DNA of 64,000 nt from Pseudophaeomoniella oleicola (lineage: Eukaryota; Ascomycota; Eurotiomycetes; Phaeomoniellales; Phaeomoniellaceae), in contig QWDQ01000051.1 of the NCBI GenBank assembly GCA_003868215.1, positions 62,001 to 126,000 of the forward strand. The letters run 5' to 3'. How positions within the stretch are numbered: position 1 is the stretch's first letter; each line of letters begins with the position of its first letter. The position numbers and the translations under genes are program-made. This document shows positions 58,866 through 64,000 of the stretch, one piece after another. The notes under the pieces are model-generated. The model made no database searches. It was not told the origin of the DNA and saw nothing but the letters and a program-made list of their open reading frames with translations.

Positions 58866-61796
58866 AGCCTGGGTGGCGACCGTTGGGGTTGGGGACCGGG
58901 AAGGGGGGGGAGGGGGGGGGGAGTGCCTAAATAGGCAATGAATTACTACATAAATTGTAGTAGATAGTCAATTGATTCTGTTTGTATCCAACGTCTTCGT
59001 CACTCCTCTATCATGCCTCCATCATCCCGTATAGCTCCGTATATATACAAGTCAACAACAAGCCCACCATATATCCTCCCTCTACAACATCATCATCCTT
59101 CTTCATCCCTTTCCTCAATTTCCATATACTCAGCGCTCCCTTCCGTTCTTTTGTTATCATCCTCTGTTCCGCCCGTCGAAGTAGCGCCTCAGGAGCCCCC
59201 GTGGATTATGGGAATAGGTAGCGCTCAGATGTGGTGCGATATTTTGCAAAGCGACGCATGCATGCACGCATACGCTGGTCATTTGAATCACAGAGCGCTA
59301 CTGATATTGAAGCGACGCAGATGCTGGGTAATTCGCAGTCCAGAGCGCTACTTAGTGGGTTATGGTGTTGGCGTTGGCGCTGGAGGCGCTACTGTGCGAG
59401 GACAAGACAGGACAGAACACTAGGGGGCCTGGTATGGACAGGGAGAGACGATAGAGAGAGTCTGACCGACGGACAGCCAACAAAGACGACAGTCTCAGTG
59501 TACGCGAGCACAAAGAGTCAGGCCCTGGGATGTTAGACAACGTCAGCGACAAAGGGGTGGGAGTTTGCGACATCTAAATCATGATATCAAAGAAAAGATT
59601 TTCCAGCGGACGACAGAATACGATTCTTCAGAGACGATTTTCTGTTCTCGCTTTCTGATGGACCGGAGACGCGACATACCTACATTCACTGCTTCGTCAC
59701 CAGTATTGGGTGGGGATATCTTTATGATGGGAATTCATTGCTTTGACCTTTTCGTCACCAGGTAAATCAATGGCGATGGTGACGCACGACTTAGGCATAT
59801 GATTGACATCACGGCAGAGAAAATGAAGGGTCGTGATGGAGTAGTAGTATTTGGAATCGCTAAACTGTCCTTTCTGTTGACACCCTCAGGGGTAGGTTTG
59901 TAGGTAGGGCGTCTCTTGCTGGCTTCAGTCGTCAGTCAGATTATATCTGAACGACCGCAATGGAAATGGGAGATATATATTCCGCATTCCCGACAGCTTG
60001 TACGAAATCCAAATGCTGAGGATAAGAAATGGACTCCAATCATTTTTCATACTGATAAAGCCAGTTTGGTGGTGCGCAACTACCTACTGGGAAGGGAATA
60101 GAATCGGAACAGTTGTGTTATTTGCGATGTGTTGATGAGTAACTTTCTACGCTTCTTTGTCTTTTTCAACGGCGAAGACAGGATAAAGAAGATAGCATGT
60201 CCACAGGAGACTACGATCGGCGACGCCTTTAAGGCAGTGTGTGAGTAGGTAGGTAAGTGGTTGCCGACCGAAAGAGCTCGAAGAATACCTTGACTAATGG
60301 ATCCAGGGGCAAGATTGAAAGGATAAGCCCATCACATCGACACCATAACTAGGTACCGGGCAGGATTCATGCCTACCTATCACCGCGCAATTGGAGGGGA
60401 AGCGTTACATGCAGAATCCTAGCTCAAACCACCTTCCAGGATAATACTTTAACAGGAATATAAAACTCGATCTCCCTTGCGCCGCCGTAACCAAGTCCTC
60501 GCGAGCAAGCGAACAACTGAGGCGACACTCACTATCGCCGGCGGTAGAGTCCAGAGAGAAACGGCGACAATCTCGGTCCGGAGAGGCGAATTGTGCTTGC
60601 CGAGGTTTCCAAGCCTACCTAGCAGACAGAATGAAGGTGGATAGGAACAAAGCGAAGGTGAAGACGAGATTTAGCAGGGAGACTTCCTTGAAGGATAGTA
60701 CTGGCTGGGTTTAGAAGAACACCTCAACGCATCCAATGACCATAACGTCCCATGAGCAGTGGCCTGTACGAAAGGATTAAACCCGTCCAACGCAATCATC
60801 CACCGGCCTGACACATCTCGACATGCAGAACCAAGCGAAGAAAGGCAATCTGCCAAGGGAAGAAGATGGTGAACAAGACGGTGGGTAAGATGTAGGTAGT
60901 TCTTGGGATGAGGAGCATACTGCTGACTGATGGCAGCGCATTGACGAGAGACGTGAAGAATACCTAGTATTCAGTTGACAAGACGACCTCTACGAGCTGA
61001 TTATATGGCACACTCGCTGGTGTATGCCATTGCGGCCTTGTCGCTGTTCGAAGACGAACTGGCGACGGAGAGACAGACACCCCGGCTGATTAAGAGAAGA
61101 ACCTTGACCAACGTACATGCTTGAGGTTGCTCAGGCATTCAACAACTGCCCACCACCCCAAACTTCCATCCAGGAAACCAATGAGACTCTCAGTGCTGCC
61201 ATCGGTCCCTCCTGATCGAAGAGCTAAGATCTGATAGCCTTGCGAACAGCCTGACCGTCGAGTCGAAAGTATTCGCGATTCCAATCTTACACCTTGTGAC
61301 AACGACGACTGAATAACTCATGTGGCTGGGAATGAAGAACACTTGACATCCCAGATGCCAAGTCCACGGAAATGAGCTGAGAGGAGCTGAGCATACCAAT
61401 CACATATTACGAGGGAGTCAAACACACTCCGCCTGGATGAAAAGATAGGTAAGAGAGACAGACGGTTTCGAATGGGAGATGTAGTATGTACATTGCTTAT
61501 TCTATCTAACCTAAGATCTCACGATGAAAAAGAAGCCGTCTCGAGACGACACTTTCAAAAAGAGAGAGAGGAAGAGAGAGAGAGGTGGAGATTCAATATT
61601 CATGCACAATACTTCCATCCGTTCCTGATGATCTTTTGCTTCTTCTTCTTCTTCTTCTTCTTCCTCCTTCCACCAACTCCACACCCCTCCCTTCCCAACC
61701 GAATCCTCAATCAGACCATCCATCCTTCCCTCCTTCCTTCCACCCTCTCAAGGACCGCCTTCAACAGCTTAGGCCATGCTTGTCTCATGCCCTCCT
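58866..61796. other. Intergenic, no gene seen
   Basis: A G-rich patch follows the GTPase gene (58895-58922). Between 59000 and 61600 I see only chance frames. Around 61560-61670 are GAGA and CTT microsatellites that create artificial Glu- or Leu-rich frames. This is the 3' side of the defensin-like gene. Confidence 0.5.
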
Positions 61797-62078
61797 CTAA
61801 GAGCAATCACAAACAGCAACATCCCCCCAACAATCCGCTCCATGGTACGTCTATTATACACCTCATCGTCAGCACTGTCTCCCCTCACTCAAACTTCAAC
61901 CATACTAGCTAGGTAGGTAGGGGAAAGCAAAAAAAAAAAAAAAACATACCAAACCCTCAGCAACACAACGCGGCTCACATGACGACGTATCGCAACTCTG
62001 GCGCGGTGGCAGAGTGGCGGCCAAGCCCAGGGAAGACGCAAATGTTGCGACGACGACGGTGAGGAGGGATAGTCTCAT
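61797..62078 (-). CDS. Putative secreted CSalpha-beta defensin-like peptide
   Basis: Two small exons: 62078-61950 and 61850-61797, intron 99 bp (GTATGT..AATAG, with a CTGAC branch-like site 18 bp before the end). The product is 60 residues. Residues 1-20 are a classical signal peptide (MRLSLLTVVVATFASSLGLA), then a short PPR propeptide-like stretch. The mature part has six Cys at 29, 34, 38, 50, 57 and 59: C-x4-C-x3-C-x11-C-x6-C-x-C. The CxxxC plus CxC pair is the hallmark of the cysteine-stabilised alpha-beta fold of fungal, insect and plant defensins. The peptide is acidic (CEPRC, GADCWGDVAVCDCS), unlike typical cationic antimicrobial members, so a toxin, effector or signalling role is possible. 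Its frame is interrupted by a poly-T intron start, and both exons are short, so ORF-length filters would miss it. No homolog checked. Confidence 0.65.
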
Positions 62079-62174
62079 TTTGAAAGGATGATGGTAGATT
62101 TGGTAGATTTGGTAAGTAAGTTAGGTGAGTGGAAGTTGTTAGGCAGGTAGGTGGAAGTGCAAGAGTATGTTGGA

Positions 62175-62205
62175 TCTGTGTTGTTGTTGTTGTTGTTGTT
62201 GTAGT
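62175..62205 (-). repeat. CAA-repeat leader
   Basis: A run of TTG/GTT triplets on the plus strand, i.e. CAACAACAA on the minus strand, lies in the presumed 5' leader of the defensin-like gene, about 100-130 bp upstream of its ATG. CAA-rich unstructured leaders are common in well-translated fungal genes. Confidence 0.6.
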
Positions 62206-62253
62206 AGTTGTAGTTGGAAATCAGATTTTCGAATTTAGTAGAAACTTCTTCGA

Positions 62254-62262
62254 CTTTATATA
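62254..62262 (-). promoter_or_regulatory. TATA box of defensin-like gene
   Basis: TATATAAAG on the minus strand, 176 bp upstream of the ATG at 62078 and just before the CAA-rich leader. It supports transcription of this strand. Confidence 0.55.
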
Positions 62263-64000
62263 CCTGTCAACAGGAAACGGGTCGAGACGGAGAGACGAAA
62301 CCCAAACCAACCAAACCAACAAACCCACTCCAACGCCGCTCCGGGGTCATGCTATCCGATACGTACTACGTAGATACCTTAGATAGATAGCGTTACCTCG
62401 GGCCCCAGCGGCATTCGCATTATACTACGAATACATAGTACATCCGAATGATCAATTAAGCAAAACCTTAGTTATTAAGTCAGTCTCCTTAACCTCCGAA
62501 CGACCGCCACAGTTTGTATTGCAAAAACATACGTAGTATTACTGTATTACTATCTTAGAGGTAAACATACGTAGTATTATTACTATCTTAGGGTACCTTA
62601 GGTAGTGTAGAAACTCTAAAAGAATTTCTCCGACCGGGACCTGTTCTCTCTTCTCTTTCCGGACCGGCCGATCTTTTTGATCTTTGATTTATCATTCTTA
62701 TGTAATTAGCTAAGGAAGGGAAACCTGCAGGCCCTTTCCCCGAGAACGGGTTGGAATTGGGGGGGGTGGTATTGTTCGTTTTGTCGGCCGATTGATGAAA
62801 AGAGAGAGAAGGACTGGGTCACGCAACCTGTAACTGTAGTACGTATCATTATTAGTATGAATATATGATGAAAGGGTTCGACGGCTTGCGGGTAGAGACC
62901 CTGCTTTACTATGTCAGGAACAAGTACATACTACGTAGTAGTAGGGATCCAGGTATGGAAAATCGGTGGATCAATGATCAATCCGAAGTGAAGTGAAGTG
63001 CTTATCCAGTGATTACTAACCTATCTAGTAGAGATAGTAGGTTTCCGGGTAACGTTACATCTTGCTCGAAGACTACTACGTAGTAGCAGGGATGGAGAGG
63101 AACGGCGAGGCAGAGCCAAGGTTGATCGACATACCTAGAATTGAGTATAATTTCTTTTCTCCCGTGCGTCTCGGCGTACCTATATTGACTCTCTAGTATT
63201 GACAGGCTGGTAAGGTATGCCCCATGAGTACGAACTCGCTCGGCATACAATGTGGGGGAGAAACCCACCACCGCATCGCATGTACTACGGTACTTAGTAA
63301 TTGTTTCTTGATAGCTGCCGAGCTGCTAAGATGGTATCGGATGTTTATTTCGTGGATCTTCATGCGCCAACGTATCACCTAATTTAGTAGCTTCTCGGGT
63401 CGTCGTGTTGGTGGTATTGGCTGCTGAACCTTCGTGCTTGGCAGTCTCGGCAGTCCACTTTGTTTGAAATCAACCGGTAAATGCTAAGCGAGACGGGGAA
63501 ATCCTAATAACGCGTACCTGACGTACGATCGACAGACGCACAGGGATTCGAAATAATAGCTCGGTCATTATGGAAGAGCGTCAGTCGGGTGGTGATAAGT
63601 TATAGAAGATTGGATGTTATGATGTTGAGTCTTGATCATATTAATAAGCCAAGGGCAGAAGCGTGTGTCGAAATGATTCATACGCCGACCAGCTCAAATC
63701 ATGGTGCATCGTGACTATTAAAATATTGTTCATCAACTTGGTCCGGTTCTGTTCTGTACTTGAGACTTCGGAGGCCATGACGGCGACCCGTGAGTCGAGC
63801 TCGTTAGCATCCCTCGCTGAGCTGCAACGAAAGAGATACCCTTTCCGAATATTGGACTTCAATGTCACTCTTTCGATGGATGCAACTGTAGATGGTGGTT
63901 CAATAGACAGAGGTTCGAGACTCCTGATCGATGCTTTGCGCGTAGAGACGTTGCATCTGCCGAAAAGGGTTCCTGTTTTCTCCGGTCAGTACCAAAAAGC
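62263..64000. other. Right edge, mostly empty; possible partial exon
   Basis: TACGTAGTA motifs recur (62360-63080). At the edge, a minus-strand frame from about 63945 to 63641 reads IRKGYLFRCSSARDANELDS and AVMASEVSSTEQNRTKLMNN with protein-like composition. It may be the last exon of a gene that starts beyond the window. Otherwise nothing. Confidence 0.35.

Noticed and set aside
61511-61723. Acidic Glu-rich 70-codon frame near the right side
   Set aside because: Produced by a CTT/GAA microsatellite; the real gene on this strand is the small Cys-rich peptide just upstream.
1-64000. CRISPR arrays, bacterial operons, prophage
   Set aside because: No regularly spaced short repeats of that kind, and introns and gene families are fungal.

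Overview
The window looks like nuclear DNA of a filamentous ascomycete (Pezizomycotina). Coding genes carry short introns (46-118 bp) with GT..AG ends and CTNAC-like branch sites. The gene content is typical of that group: Zn(II)2Cys6 regulators, MFS exporters, SDR enzymes, a NACHT-ankyrin STAND protein and an AT-rich block that looks RIP-mutated. Gene density is low, and much of the DNA shows only microsatellites and chance reading frames. I cannot name the genus.

Layout. 2-7 kb: a Zn2Cys6 regulator (minus) diverges from a 14-TM type MFS exporter (plus). 8.7-9.7 kb: a secreted Ser/Thr-rich protein with two PAN/apple-like cysteine modules. 13.3-14.3 kb: a DEDD-type 3'-5' exonuclease. 16-18.4 kb: two unrelated short-chain dehydrogenase genes, back to back and divergent. 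19-24 kb: a second divergent exporter/regulator pair, in which the regulator has a C2HC finger followed by Zn2Cys6 and a tail that looks decayed. 24.2-28.2 kb: a seven-exon NLR-like gene (N-terminal helical domain, NACHT, ten near-identical ankyrin units); its P-loop lies on a 25-nt micro-exon. 29.98-30.8 kb: fragments resembling the L2 linker of Argonaute, one motif duplicated. 32.36-37.42 kb: a fossil Ty1/copia-type element with 107-bp LTRs and a 5-bp target duplication. 38-40.4 kb: two tandem paralogs of an unrecognised family, preceded by three degenerate repeats that each carry a splice donor. 48.4-49.3 kb: an orphan two-exon gene. 58.1-58.9 kb: a divergent Rac/Cdc42-type GTPase ending in a CaaX box. 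61.8-62.1 kb: a 60-residue secreted peptide on the minus strand with the cysteine spacing of a CSalpha-beta defensin; I assembled it by hand from two short exons.

How the parts fit. The two regulator/exporter pairs and the two SDRs look like small detoxification or metabolite-handling modules; no biosynthetic backbone gene is visible. The NLR-like gene, the defensin-like peptide and the PAN-like secreted protein are plausible biotic-interaction genes. The RIP-like element, Argonaute fragments and disrupted frames suggest a plastic, accessory-like segment. All gene models are read by eye. Introns were chosen so that frames close and family motifs stay intact, and none is supported by transcripts.
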